This document shows positions 1 through 13,000 of a stretch of DNA of 64,000 bases, piece by piece. A program made the position numbers and the translations under genes. The notes beneath the pieces are model-generated. The model saw only the letters and a program-made list of their open reading frames with translations. It was not told the origin of the DNA and searched no databases. This DNA comes from Plantago major (taxonomy: Eukaryota > Streptophyta > Magnoliopsida > Lamiales > Plantaginaceae): NCBI GenBank assembly GCA_026545765.1, contig CM048843.1, positions 90,583,050-90,647,049 of the forward strand, in the 5' to 3' direction. Every line of letters starts with the position of its first letter. The first letter of the stretch is position 1.

Positions 1-94
1 GGGGAATGAGGGCATTAGAATGAAGTACTTCTACAACATTTCCATAAGTAGCAAGCCCAAATACATTAATGAAAGCTGGAATTTAAAGTAAACA

Positions 95-415
95 CAAGTA
101 CAGTGGCTAACATACCACGAAATCAACACAACAAGTTCAGTAATGGTGACCAACATATCACCCAAGTACAGTGGCTAACATACCACGAAATCAGCACAAC
201 AAGTTCAGTAATGGTGACTAACATATCACCCAAGTACAGTGGCTAACATACCACGAAATCAGCACAACAAGTTCAGTAATGGTGACTAACATATCACCCA
301 ATACGATGGCTAACATACCACGAAATCAGCACAACAAGTTCAGTAATGGTGACTAACATATCACCCAAGTACAGTGGCTAACATACCACTCAATCAGCAC
401 AACAAGTCAAAGAAC
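95..415. repeat. 68-bp tandem repeat, about 4.6 units
   Basis: The phrase CAAGTACAGTGGCTAACAT recurs at 95, 163, 231, about 299 and 366, giving a 68-bp period (one unit lost a base and carries an altered AATACGATGG start). Units differ by one to three bases. The array lies inside the CACTA element, apparently in an intron or between exons of its second ORF. Confidence 0.9.
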
Positions 416-446
416 AGTGATAAAGCTTTGTAACATTTAAACTTAC

Positions 447-929
447 CCGCATCTCATCAAAATAATGATGCTTCATCCTCTCCGGGAGCGTAGACCACTT
501 CTCCCCTCCTTCACCCGGCTTCTCCCTCCGAAGTCTTATAATCTTACCAAGATTTTCGGAGGCACCCGGTAAAGCTCACATAAAATGAGATAGACATGAA
601 ACAAACATTATTAGTATATTCATGTAACATTTAGTAATTATCCAAGTTATGTTCTACAAATGCATAATACTTACTTCTTCCGTCAAGAACAAAACCGGCT
701 TCCCATTCCAACTAGCACCGGGTGTCTGAACGGTGTAGGGACACCCGTCGGAGGATAAGTCAGAAAACATGGGTGACGTCCCCACGCTCGAGCCAGTGGG
801 AGTCTCAGGAACCTGTGACTGTGAACTCCCGCCAATGTCATAGCCCCCCGAAGGGCTACCCGCATCAGGATCACCACTAGTACCACTAATGGCCGGTGGA
901 CGGTATGTGGACCTCCTATGCCTCGGCAT
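447..929 (-). CDS. CACTA second ORF, partial (Transposase_24 / TNP1-like)
   Basis: Two minus-strand exons can be followed. The first starts at an ATG at 929 (MPRHRRSTYRPPA...), is rich in Ser, Gly and Pro, and ends at a GTAAGT donor with its last base at 675. The second runs from about 574 to 447 (key part EKPGEGGEKWSTLPERMKHH) and ends before another GTAAGT donor. The charged segment resembles the plant Ptta/En/Spm Transposase_24 type that accompanies TNP2 in CACTA elements. Further exons would lie to the left, past the 68-bp array or off the window. The family name is a moderate-confidence recognition from memory of the fold and context; no catalytic motif is visible. Confidence 0.5.
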
Positions 930-1052
930 CTGCAAATTCATACAACAGGTGTTAGTAAGAAAGACGAGATGAATTGGCAGGTAAAACATATATGAATTGG
1001 CATGCATGTAAAACATATACATTTAACACGTCAAGAAGACTAAAAAGTCGAG

Positions 1053-4000
1053 TTAATCAAGAACCACCAGTATACACATACCCTCGTCCTCCTCACCCGT
1101 GGCTAAGTCTACATATTGGTCTTCATGCAGCTCAATGTACTCATCAGGAGCATGTACAACATTTCTCGCTGTTTCATCAACAACCTCTTCTTGGTACGAG
1201 TTGGTAATTGAGTCGTCCTTCTTAACGTACTCTACTCTGGAGCGGGCCCGTATATGTATCGCAGCCAACCAGTCTGCCTTGTCACGTTTCAGGCTTGGAT
1301 ATTCAATGAATACCACTTGGCGTGCTTGAGTAGCCAAGATAAACGGTTACCACGGTACCTCCTCCTATGGTTAATGTCAACCATCTCATCTTTCGTGCTT
1401 CCTCGTACCGGAGTAGGATCATACCATCAACATCAAGCGAAAGGTTCTTTTCAAAGGCAAACCGAATATTCAAGCCGCGATTAATTCGACTTCCGTAGAA
1501 ATCATACAATCGATAGATCTTGCCCACTAACACACACCTGAATTGCTTGTGGCCATGCTCGTGTTAGATTCAACCGTGTGGAACCTAAGACCATTGACTA
1601 TGTACGATGAGAATGTGGAGACCTTTACATCGGTCCTCCGCTAGAGCTACTAAGTAAGGAGATGTGATGTTGTTGATAGGATCTCGGACATACTCCTTGA
1701 ACCAAGGTGGGAATTACTTTCAACTTTGCTTCAAGTTGTGACTCAATCTCATCATCCGTCAATATTGGATTCTTCTCCGCATAACGCTCTTTGAACTCCC
1801 TGTGGACACGATTGGTATGCATGATTAGTTAACTAGTAGTTAGATATTCAAATTCATGAAGCCCCTAGTAAGAAAGCTACTCACCCAGCAAATTTCACCT
1901 TGAATTCATCAACTTGATCGATTCGAGAGGACATATCTTTGGTCGCCAACATTTCCCTATCATTCACCATGATGTATTTTTCTTCCCCATAGGTCTCCAC
2001 GAGACCCTAAAATGTAAATAGCATCATCATCATCCTCTTGAACTTGAATGTGTCTGCGTTTGAGACGGCCTAGATGCCTTTCAGGAACGTGGTCTCCAAA
2101 GTAATAGGAGCAGAAGGTTGCAGCTTCCTCTCGCACGTATGCATTGGCCATCGATCCCTCAGGCCTACCTTTGTTGCTGACATACCTCTTCAATTTTCCC
2201 AAGTACCTGCAATGCATATACTTTTGGGTAATATAATGTGACTTTGGAAAATTCAGACATTTGAAGTGAATGATTGTCTTCATATATTACACACCTCTCG
2301 AATGGATACATCCATCGACATCTTGAACCGGTCCAGCAAGCCTCGCTTCGTGTGGGAGGTGAACCGGCAAGTGTTCCATAGAATCAAAGAAGCTCGGTGG
2401 GAAGATACGCTCGAGCTTGCACAGAATCAATGGTATGTTGCTTTCAAGGTTTGCTAACACTTGATCATCAACCACCCTTGCGCATAAATTCTTGAAAAAT
2501 AAGCTCAGCTCAGTGAGAGCCACCCATACAGGTTTAGGTAGCAGTTCTCGAAATGCAACCAGGAGAAGCCGCTCCATAAACACATGACAATCGTGGCTCT
2601 TCATTCCATACATCTTCGTCTTCTTCAAATCCACACACCGGCCCAACTTTGAGGCATAATTGTCGGGGAACTTCAATCCCCTAACCCAATCAAACAGCTT
2701 GTTCCTAGATTCAGTATCAATCGTGTAACATGCCTTGGGCCACTGCCCCTTCTCATTCCGCGTTGTCAACTCAGGCCTTTTACACCATGTATCCAACTCG
2801 GCTCTAGATTTAACGTTATCCTTTGTCTTTCCGGGAATGTTACAAATCGTGTTGAAGCAGTTCTCAAACACATTCTTCTCAATGTGCATGAAATCCAACA
2901 TGTGACGTATAAGAAGACTGCTCCAATAAGGCAAGTCCCAGAAGATGCTTCTCTTCTTCCATCCACATTTGTTCTCAATTTTCTTGTTATGCTTCTCCCA
3001 CCCAAGTTCAGTCACTTTCATAAGACCCAGCCTATCAATCTCCGCAAGTATCTGTGCACCAGTAAGTTGTCTCGGAGGGCCTTTAATCTCTACTTTGTTT
3101 TTCAAGAATTGAGTCTTGTTCTTCCTAAACGGATGGTTCCTTGGTAGAAACCTACGATGACAGTCAAACCAAGATTCTTTCCCGCTCTCCTTCAGTCTGA
3201 ATGCATCAGTGTCCTCCAAACAATGTGGACAAGCATGATACCCGCAGTTTTCCTTCCAGATAGCATTGAATACGCAGGAAAATCACTCACGGTCCACAAT
3301 AGTGCTGCTCTCAGGGTAAAGTTCTTCTTCGTTGACACATCATATGCAGGGATACCATTTTCCCACAACTCAATCAGCTCCTTAATTAAGGGCTGCAAGA
3401 ACACATCCTTCCATCTGGATCGGTGGCACCAACGCAATCGAGAACATGAACGGTTCCTTCATGCACTCACCAAAGGGGTTATGCAGTGTCAGCATGACTG
3501 GCCAACAAGAGTACTTCCGGTCACTTCCAAACGGGTTAAAACCATCCGTACAAAGCCCCAAACATACATTTCTAGACTCGGCTGCAAACTCCGGATATGT
3601 CTTGTCGAACTCTTTCCATGCCGGTGAGTCTGATGGGTGCTCCATTATAACCACTGCATCCGCCTCCCTTTCTCTCTCCTTGTCCCAACGCATTTTATCA
3701 GCACAAGCACTTGAAGCGTACAACCTCTTCAAACGAGGTGCTAGAGGGAAGTACCACATTTTCTTATGTGGGAGATTTTTCTTCTGGCGTTTCTTTGAAG
3801 CCCCCTCCTTATAGCGGTCCTTACCACAAAACTTGCACTTCAGTAGATCTACATCCTCCCCCCAATAGATCATGCACATATCCGGACAACAGTCTATGGT
3901 TACCATAGGCAACCCCAACCCCCGCATCTTTTTCTTCGCTTGGTAAAAGTAGGTGGGTACTAGGTTTGGTTCAGGGCAACACTCTGATAACAGTTGTACG

Positions 4001-4596
4001 GTGTTATTGAAGCTCACTTTAGATTGGCCACCCTCGGCCTTACAACTCATTAGTCGAGACAACAAAGACAACTCAGTGTGCTTCTGACACCCCGGCCAAA
4101 TTGGCTTCTTTGAAGATTCCAACAAGTCAAAGAACACCTGATCCTCGGAATTCGGTGGCTCCTCCACATCCCGATCGGTGTCCATGAACTCTGGACCCGC
4201 AACATCATACACCATTTGCTCAATCCTCTCATGATCAGGATTAGCATCAGATGTAGACGAATTTTGAGTACTACCCAAAACCTTTTTCTTCCTTCTTTTA
4301 CGCTTATGAATACTCCCATAGTCGATGAACAGTATTGATTCCTCACCATGATAACACCATACCTCATACTCAGCTACGAACCCCTTACGTTTCAAGTGCT
4401 CGACTACCGTTCTAGGAGACAAAAATTGTCTATTCCTACATTTGTTCGCATTGCAAGGGCACTTCATCATCCCCCGACTCAAACAAGTAGTCTGTGTAAG
4501 TGCAAAAGCAATGAAGGCTTCAAACCCTTCCACAAAACTAGATTCAATTCTGCCATTAACAGTGCGACGGTACATCCATGAACGATCGGGATTCAT
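1053..4596 (-). pseudogene. TNP2-like CACTA transposase, frameshifted
   Basis: Read on the minus strand from the ATG at 4,596. The N-terminal Transpos_assoc region (MNPDRSWMYRR..., with a Cys-rich CPCNANKCRN motif) leads into the TNP2 core (ITIDCCPDMCMIYWGED, FCGKDRYK). The core continues in another frame at 3,192-3,437 (VFLQPLIKELIELW, AALLWTVSDFPAYSMLSG) and in a third frame at 2,287-3,219 (MEDTDAFRL, HMLDFMHIEKNVFENC), which passes into DUF4218. The C-terminal part (YLGKLKRYVSNKGRPEGSMA at about 2,150-2,210, then DUF4216-like pieces down to 1,053) is split over several frames or exons. Two frameshifts, near 3,400-3,430 and near 3,200, fall inside conserved blocks where introns are not expected, so this copy should be inactive. 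In intact elements TNP2 binds the ends and catalyses excision. Confidence 0.85.
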
Positions 4597-4635
4597 ATTT
4601 CAACAATTAACCTGCGTCTCAATTTATTAGATTTA

Positions 4636-4882
4636 TAACATGTATAACATTACGTATTTAGTTTCATTACAATTACAATTACAGTTTTAATTATGATACG
4701 TTAACAATTGGTAATGAATTACATGCATTTTACGATTACAATTCAATCCCACTGGTAGTTATAACATTTATACCATTACGCATTTAGTTTCATTACAATT
4801 ACAATTACAATTACATTTTTAATTATGATACGGTAACAATTGGTAATGAATTACATGCATTTTACGATTACAATTCAATTTT
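4636..4882. repeat. Two-copy AT-rich tandem duplication, about 125 bp
   Basis: The stretch around 4,640-4,750 (ATTACGTATTTAGTTTCATT... AATGAATTACATGCATTTT) recurs at about 4,762-4,880 with a few changes and a slightly longer ATTACA run. It lies upstream of the transposase start in the CACTA element. The sequence from 4,880 to 5,270 is AT-rich without a recognisable ORF. Confidence 0.8.
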
Positions 4883-5484
4883 CTAGTAGTTAAACTTCCA
4901 TATATCTATTAACATTACAAATTGTAGATGAAAATATTATTGATTGTTTTTATGTTAATACTCCAAAATTATATTAAAATCACCAAAATCACCAAATTGT
5001 CTCCAAACACACAATTAAATCTTCATAATCCTAGTACGTATACGAAAATAGCTAAGTAAATACCTACACACTTACAATCATATATAGTAACATCATACTA
5101 GCAATCCAATTTCACAATAAATATATCAATTGCACATCTCAAAGCTAACCCAATACGTAATATAAGCTAAATTATCTAATACATACTTCCTATAAACATA
5201 CAATTGATCAAACTAGTCGAAATTCATAAAATTCCCAAAATTTAAAAAGTAAGGGTTTTAGCCAAAATACCTTCAATTTCGGGAAAAATAGCTTATGAAA
5301 GTTGAAATTGATGCACAATCCGAGCTCCTTGTCTGACGAGCTTCGAAACGAGACCAAGATTGGCCGGAATCGTCGAGATTTGGCCGGAAAATGCTTGGGA
5401 CGAATTGGGGGAAAGAAAGGAAGAAGGAATGAAATGGAAATGGAAATGATTCTGCTTCTCGTGTTCTGTTTAGAACACTGAGTT

Positions 5485-5739
5485 TTAGGGACGGATAGAT
5501 ATCCGTCCCTAAGCCGTCTCTACCATTAGGGACGGGTAGATATCCGTCCCTAAAAATGTTTTTTTTTATTTTTTTTTCGGGTCAACAGTTTTAGGGACGG
5601 ATAAAAAATCCGTCCCTAAAACAGGGACGGATTAGGGACGGTTTATATAATCCGTCCCTAATCCGTCCCTAAAAGAGCCGATTCGTCCCTAAATTAGGGA
5701 CGGATTTATCCGTCCCTAAAACTGAACTTTCTTGTAGTG
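5485..5739. repeat. CACTA subterminal repeats and right terminal inverted repeat
   Basis: The 10-mer AGGGACGGAT and its complement ATCCGTCCCT recur about a dozen times in both orientations between 5,485 and 5,725, and the block ends with CTTGTAGTG. Such short subterminal motifs are the known binding sites of the element-encoded TNP1-type protein in En/Spm. A purine/T-rich spacer lies at 5,557-5,578. Confidence 0.9.
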
Positions 5740-7292
5740 TTTCTCAGCACATACACCCACACTCTCCTAGTGTAGTCATCTATCAGTGAAAGGAAATATC
5801 TACCCCCACCTTTTGTTTGCATTTTTGCAGGTCCCCATAGATCTGCATGTATGTAATCTAGAGGAGCACTACTGGTATGTATACCAGTTAGGAAGGGGGT
5901 CATTTTAGCTTTTCCCATAATACATTGCTCACAGGTTTTTAGCTTCTTAATCTTGCTTGTATCAAATACCTGCTTCTTCTGCAACTCAAACAACCCCTTC
6001 TCACTTACATGTTCCATTCTCTTGTGCCATAGCTCAGTATCATCCATACTAGCTACAGATACATCACCAATAATCACCCTGCACCTCATATAGTAGAGCT
6101 TATTCCTCATTATGCCACTCATGACAGCAGATGCATCTTTATTATACACAGTAAGCACACCATTCTCTGAGCTAAACCTATACCTTTTATGCTCTAATGT
6201 ACCAAGAGAGATTAGATTTCTTCTGAGCTCAGGAATATACCTGACATCTGTGAGTGTCTTCACAGATTCATCATCCATTCTGAGCCTTATGTCACCAACA
6301 CCTTGAATGTTGCATATCATATCATTCCCCAGCATAACTGTGCCTCCCACTCCTTATATGGACAAATATGGAATGTGCATCCAAAATCAAGAATCCATTC
6401 ATCATTGGCTTGATCTGTGACATTTAACACTCCTCCTGGGATATTTATCACCTCATCTGTGATATTTAACACATCCCCATCATACTCAATATTCCCTGCA
6501 AACTCATGGGAACTACTCCCTCCACCTCTATTGTCTTTTTTGCCTCTTTAACAAGAAACAATTTTTCTTTAGGTGACCAGGTTTCTTGCAATGATGACAA
6601 ATCCTGGTTTCCTTGTTTGCAGAACCACCACCAACTGGTGCTTTACCCTTGTTCATATGGTATATTGTGGTTGAAACTTAGGCTTGTAGTTATTGTTCTT
6701 GACCATGAGACCCTCACCAGATGCCTCTACCTTAGCTGTCTCCTTTTGTTGCTCCTTCTGCCTGATTAAACATTAAACTTCCTCCAATGTAACCTTCTTT
6801 TGACCTGTGAATGCTATTGCATCTTTGATGCTTTCATAAGACTTAGGTAGGGAATTAAGCAAAATTATTGCTTTATCTTCATCAGGAAGCTTTGAATCTT
6901 CTATGCTATCAATCTCATCGAGAGTTTTGTTGAACATAGCCAGTTGCTCAAGAATGTTCCTATCTGGATTCATCCTAAGAATACAGTTGTGATTTCATAA
7001 ATAATCTCCTAGCTAAATATCGTGTTTGATACAACGATTCTAGCTTCTTCCATATATCAACTGCAGTTTTCTCCCAATGGTTCATCACCCAAACTCAATA
7101 TGATTGTACTTCTGGCCTTCCCTGAGAGAATCTTTAACTCATGGTCTGTAATTGTTGCAGGAACTTCACTACGAGGCGACAATGCCATCTCCACACCTTG
7201 TTGAATCAAGATAGCCTCCATCTTTTGATCTTCCACAGTGCAATATCGTTTGCACCTGTAAACTTGTCAATGTCAAACCTTGTTGAACCCAT
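5740..7292 (-). pseudogene. Copia gag-pol fragment (gag to integrase), interrupted by the CACTA element
   Basis: Minus-strand coding remnants in Copia order. The gag start near 7,292 reads MGSTRFDIDKFTG. A gag body in broken frames includes MNPDRNILEQLAMFNKTLDE (6,773-6,973). A protease/GAG-pre-integrase stretch up to 6,350 contains LWHKRMEHVSEKGL and CEQCIMGKAK. The integrase start (LDYIHADLWGP, LIDDYTRRVWVY) ends where the CACTA terminus begins at 5,739. The rest of the integrase, RT and RNase H are not in the window. Several stops and frameshifts lie in gag, so it is dead. Between 6,350 and 6,773 a zinc-knuckle region is present but broken. Confidence 0.85.
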
Positions 7293-7356
7293 AGTTGATC
7301 ACAACTCCACAATCACTAATCGAACACAGCTCCTTCTTCCCACAGACGTCGTCACT

Positions 7357-7851
7357 TGTTAAGTATTTGAACCAAGATCGCAATAAAACCAATCAACTAC
7401 TTGATAAACACAATCACCAATCAAAACAATAATCAGAAACACAATTAAGGTGGTTCGATTGAATAAAACCAATCTACGTCCACGGAGAATCAATGAATTT
7501 TATTACTCCAAAATCTTCCTCAATATAAGCCTAGTTACAGAGAGATTGACCCAGAATTATGCCCTGAATTCTACCACACAACTCTTACAACTACTGCTAA
7601 TAATCACTATTCTAATCACGAAGAATAGCACAAAACCGGAAGATAATTCAGCTTGTGAATTGATCTGTATATATAGGAGAAAAACAGAGGAAATCCGAAT
7701 TGAGCCAGGAAACAGGAAAGCTGCCAGAAAGAATCTGGGCCACACGATTAACTAACCTCTGTTTGATCTAACGGATGAAGAAAAAACGTGTTTCAACTTA
7801 TTCCTTTCCTATTACGTTTCTTCTTCTAATTTGAATAGGAAACAAACAACA
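7357..7851 (-). repeat. Putative 5' LTR of the first Copia element
   Basis: In element orientation it would begin TGTTGTTTG at 7,851 and end CTTAACA at 7,357, giving TG...CA ends, and it sits directly upstream of the gag start. It contains a segment (GGTGGTTCGATTG... TCTACGTCCACGG) resembling the LTR of the second Copia element. No clear primer-binding site was found, and the second LTR is not in the window, so the borders are tentative. Confidence 0.5.
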
Positions 7852-9535
7852 GCTCTTCCATATTGCAAACAGGTCCTTGTACTTCCATCATTGAAACCAA
7901 GTCCCTGTAAAATTGAAATCTTCAAAAACACACCCCAAACTTCACATGTGGTCGGGAAGGAGTGTACCAATTAATAAAATAGTTAAAAGAAAAATCAAAC
8001 CAGCTCCAATTACTTATTTTTTGCTATCAAATACTTATTCATTCGATCTCGTATTTGATTGACCGTATTTACCGTCTAACAATTTATAAGTATTACAACT
8101 TTAACACATAATATCCCAAAAATCATTAGTATTTTACAAAGGTAAAATAAGATTTTGCTTCCAATGCTTGATAGTATACATGTGCATAGTTGTAGGACTC
8201 TTAAAATATTCTCTATACTCAAATTTAAGATAAAATAAGTAATAAATTGATAAAATATCAAAACTTTATATTCCTAAAATGCTATGACTCACTAAAATTT
8301 TGATCTTATACTTGAGCACTCTTTATAAAATTCTCAAAGATAGAGAGTGTGTATAATTTTTTAAAAAAGTAAAATGTGAGCCCATAAATCACTTTTGTAA
8401 TTTTATGCATAAAATATGAGCCTTACAACTTTGTAAAAATATTAAGAAGGATATATATGATGTACTATATGAGATGAATTAACATGTAATTTTTCAAGAG
8501 AAACATTTAGAAGTCCTAGAACTAGTGCTATAAAGTTGCATGTGTGAAACCCCAAAGACCACTAATTGTTGGACGGACTCTCAAAATTCATTGCTATCCA
8601 TATTTACTTTCATACTTATTTCGGGATATAAGTCTCCTAAAGTTGTTAAAGAAATATGAGTAACTTTTTTTTAAAGGATAAAAATATATATTAAATATCG
8701 AACAAGGTTTACAAGGGCATAAGAAATGCTCGGGGCAATAATTGATACAAACATATTTTCCATGACCAATCTAAACCGAGAAATATGAGTAACTTAAAAT
8801 TAATATATATATATATATATATAAGAAAATAGTTGGCGTAGATTTTAGGTTTTTTTTTAGACATCCTACAACCTATACATTGTCAAGCTCTCTCTTAAAG
8901 TTTGCACGTGTACCTCTTTAAGGACTCCAACCTACGTACGCTGGAATTTAACACTACAACCTTACACAACTTGTCTGCAATTTGCCAACTAAAGTTTCAA
9001 ACTTGAACACCACACCAGTGGATTTACATTTGACAAGTTACATATCACATAAGATCCACCAATGTTCTATTCTAAAACTGCAAGCTTTGCCCCTTGCAAA
9101 AGGCACTAACCCAAAACTCCATGGGACAACTTGAGCATGCAAATCGCACACATGTACACTTTACAGGCTGTTTCACGAAAGTATAAACTTTAGAGATCAA
9201 ATCGCAGACGTGAAAATTTACGGGACCAAAACGATCATTTGCCTTTTACTTGTACTCCTTAATATAAATGTACAAATTAACGTATTACTACTGAAAAAAT
9301 GGATTTTTTATTATGTTTTGCCGCCTTCTTGTTGTCCGGTGGCCGGAATCTGTGATTTTCCGGCAAGTTTGCATCAGCAAAATGCTTTCACTGACGAGCT
9401 ATGAAGCCATTTAATTGTTGGTAATTGTAGTTCTTTTTCTCTTGAACCCCTTAATACGTGTGTCGGTCTTTCCGATTGATGCTCGCTACCTATTTGATGA
9501 AATGCTCTTTCTGTTGGATTATTTTTTTCTGCATT
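7852..9535. other. AT-rich intergenic sequence, no gene recognised
   Basis: No coding sequence could be supported. It contains a TA dinucleotide run at about 8,802-8,822. A short GC-richer stretch near 9,300-9,535 could read DARYLFDEM, as in PPR proteins, but is only ten codons long. Confidence 0.5.
8802..8822. repeat. (TA)n microsatellite
   Basis: An uninterrupted run of about ten TA units inside AT-rich intergenic DNA. Confidence 0.9.
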
Positions 9536-9882
9536 TGTTATAACGGAAGCAAGAAAGATCATAAACAACGTGAATAAAGAACACAAAGATTTAACGTGGT
9601 TCACTAACAATAAGTTAGCTACGCCCACGGGCAGAGAAGAGAACAGTTTTATAGATCTTGAGAAACTCTGATTACAGAATGATATCACAGAATGATTTCT
9701 GAATGATTTAACTAGGCTAAGAGGAAGTATATATAATACTTCTCTAGACAAATACCGAACAGGACTAGGAAATAGAACCCAATCCTGACAAATCTAGTAT
9801 ACAGATAACCTAGTGGACAAATAAGCCCAAACCTGACAACCTAGGAAATAGGCCTAATCCTGATTCAAGGCATATTCTAACA
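9536..9882 (-). repeat. 3' LTR of the second Copia element
   Basis: It is 347 bp and nearly identical to the copy at 13,961-14,284, apart from scattered substitutions and about 22 extra bases (around 9,685-9,707, a local duplication of ACAGAATGAT). It contains TATATAATACTT, a possible promoter element. Confidence 0.92.
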
Positions 9883-10002
9883 AATCTCCACCTTGACTTG
9901 AATCCTCTCACAAATAACAGATGTACCAGGTGCACCATAACAATGCCAGATGTGCCAGAAAAACTCCTCTGCCTCAGATGTTGCCCCAACAACTCCTAAC
10001 AT

Positions 10003-13000
10003 TTAGCAAGTCCAAACTTGTTGAAACTTGCTATGTGGAACCGGCTTGGCAAACATATCAGCTGGGTTATCAGCAGTACCCACTTTGTTCACCTTAATTC
10101 TCTTCTCACTTCTTAGAAAATGATACCTCACATCAATGTGCTTAGTCCTCTCATGATGGACTTGATCCTTGGCTAAACAGTTACCGAGATCGCTATAATA
10201 CACTATAGCCTGATCATGATGTAGACCCAAATCACTGACCAATCCCTTTAACCAGATTCCCTCTTTTGCTGCTTCTGTCAACGCCATGTACTCTGCTTCC
10301 ATAGTAGACAAATTAAGTCAATGTAGGTTGCAAAGTAGCTTTCCAACTGACAACTGAACCACCAAGAGTGAAAACATAACCGGACATAGATCTTCTACTG
10401 TCAACATCTCCAGCATAATGAGAGTCTGAAAACCCTGTCACCACACACTTTGTATCACCTCCATAAATGAGACCAACATCAGACGTACCTTTTAGGTACC
10501 GAAAAATTCTCTTCACAGCTTGCCAGTGCTCCTTGCCAGGTTCACCCATAAACCTACTAACGACACTAACAGATTGTGCAAGATCAGGTCTAGTGCAGAC
10601 CATTGCATACATCAAGCTTCCTACTGCACTAGCATTGGGAACTCGAGACATGTACTCCTCCTCAGCAAACTTAGGTGCAAAAGCAACAGGCAGATGTGCA
10701 TTTACAGCACTAGGAGTATCTATGGGCTTTGCTGTAGACATGCCAAATCTTGACAAAATCTTCTGAATGTATCCCTTTTATGATAAAAAGAGTTTCTTTT
10801 TGCTTCTATCCCTATAAATCTCCATACCCAGAATTTTTCGAGCCGCAACCAAATCTTTCATCTCAAACTCAGCACTAAGGAGATCCTTCAACTTCTAAAC
10901 ATCAGACTTGTTCTCTGCAGCTATCAACATATCATCTACATACAAGACCAGAAAGATCAAAGAACCATTTGCTGCCTTGTTGTAGTAAAAACAACAATCA
11001 TATGAACTCTTGATGTAGCCAATCTCTATCATATAGCTGTCGAATCTCTTATACCACTGCTTCGGAGACTTCTTTAGTCCATACAAGGACTTCTTCAACT
11101 TGCAAACATAGTCTTCCTTACCAGGAACCTGAAAACCATCCGGCTGAGTCATGTATATCTCCTCTTCTAGCTCTCCATGCAGAAAAGATGTCTTCACATC
11201 TAGTTGTTCAAGCTCTAGATTTTGATGTGCTACTATTGCTAGTAGTACCCTGATGGAAGTGTGTCTGACCACTGGCGAAAAAATCTCGTTATAGTCTACT
11301 CCCTCTCTCTGAGTGAACCCTCTAGCTACGACTCGAGCTTTATACTTGATACCCTAAACAGATGTTTCTCCTTCCTTCTTTTTGTAGACCCATTTACAGG
11401 TGACAATCTTCCTGTCTCGAGGTCGCTTGGTTAATTCCCAAGTTTGATTCTTATGGAGTGACTCCATCTCATCTCCCATTGCAGCAAGCCACTAGGCAGA
11501 CTCAGTACATAACACTGCTTCATTGTAAGTGGATGGCTCATCAGAGTTAGGATCCACCTCTTCAGCAACCTGTAGTGCATAGGCCACCATATGTTCAAAA
11601 CCTAATCTGATGGGAGGCTTCCCATAATTCCATCTCCTTAATCGATCACCTGCCAAGTTATGTTGATTTGTTGCTGGCAGTGAAGAAACTGATGATTCTA
11701 ATTCTGAATGTGGCTGTTCACTTTCATGTTGTGGTTCACTCTCTTCTAGAGTGACTTGCGGCTCCACATGTTTCTCAACACCACCACTTTCTGACACAAC
11801 AATAGACTTCACAATAGAGTTAAACATAGAATTTTCATCAAATACCACATTTCTACTAAGTATAACCCTCTTCTCAGATGGGGACCAAATCCTATAACCT
11901 TTAACTCCATCCCCATAGCCTACAAATACCCCCTTTTTAGCTCGTGGCTCCAATTTACCCTCATTGACATGATAATAAACAGTACATCCAAAATCTCTTA
12001 AAATAGAGTAATCAGCAGGCTTGCCAGACCACATCTCAATAGGAGTTTTGAGATGTATACCTGTGTGAGGTCCACGATTTATCAGATAGCATGCTGTACT
12101 AACCGCTTCTGCCCAGAAACTTCTAGTTAGTCCAGCATTAGAGAGCATGCACCTAGCTCTCTCCAGAAGTGTCTGATTCATACGTTCTGCTACACCATTC
12201 TGCTGTGGTGTATCCCTGACTGTATGATGCCTAGCAATCCCATCATTCTTGCAGATTTCATCGAACTCAAACCAGCAAAATTCCAGACCATTATCAGTTC
12301 GCAGCCTTTTTATCTTCTTCCATGTTTGATTCTCCACTAATGCCTTCCATTGACTGAAGTTCTTAAAGGCTTCACTTTTATGCTTCATAATGAACAACCA
12401 AGTCATCATTGAGAAATCATCAATCATTGACACAAAATATATGTGACCCCCTAAAGACTCCACCCGGGAAGGACCCCAACAATCAGAATGGATGTAATCA
12501 AGTGTGCCTTTTGTTCTGTGTATAGCTTTAGGAAACTTGCTGCGATGTAACTTCCCAAAGATACAATGTTTACAGAATTCAAGATCAGTGACCTTGTGCC
12601 CACAAAGAAGATCTGCTTTTGACATAATTTGCATCCCTCTTACACTCATGTGACCAAGCCTCATATGCCATAACTTGGTCATGTTCTCCTTATCAATCTC
12701 CGATGATGCAACATCGACAAAACCTGATAACGTAGAACCTTGAAGAATATACAAGGTACCATGTTTTACGGCTTTCAGAACTACATTCGAACCCTTGCAG
12801 ACATGTAAAACTCCACCTCCACCTTGATAATTGAAACCCTTGTTATCAAGTGTACTCAAAGATATCAGATTCTTTGTCATAAGTGGAACATGCCTAACAT
12901 CATTCAATGTACATAATTTACCATCATGTGTCTGAATTTTGATCGAGCCTATTCCAACCGTCTTACAAAGAGAACTGTTAGCCATAGAAATATTGCCCCC

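Larger units (their letters stand above)
1..5739 (-). mobile_element. CACTA (En/Spm) DNA transposon, left end outside the window
   Basis: The right terminus reads CTTGTAGTG at 5,731-5,739, which is CACTACAAG on the minus strand, the classic CACTA terminal sequence. About 250 bp of subterminal repeats precede it, and a TNP2-type transposase plus a second ORF are encoded inward on the minus strand. Beyond 5,739 the sequence changes at once to Copia integrase coding sequence, so this element jumped into a Copia element. The base triplet after the terminus is TTT; the other target duplication lies outside the window. Both genes look damaged or partial, so this copy is probably not autonomous. Confidence 0.9.

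Noticed and set aside
7450..7755. ORF in the Copia LTR region
   Set aside because: It lies in LTR-like sequence and shows no domain.
9430..9535. PPR-like DARYLFDEM reading
   Set aside because: Only about ten codons, flanked by stops, with no neighbouring PPR repeat.
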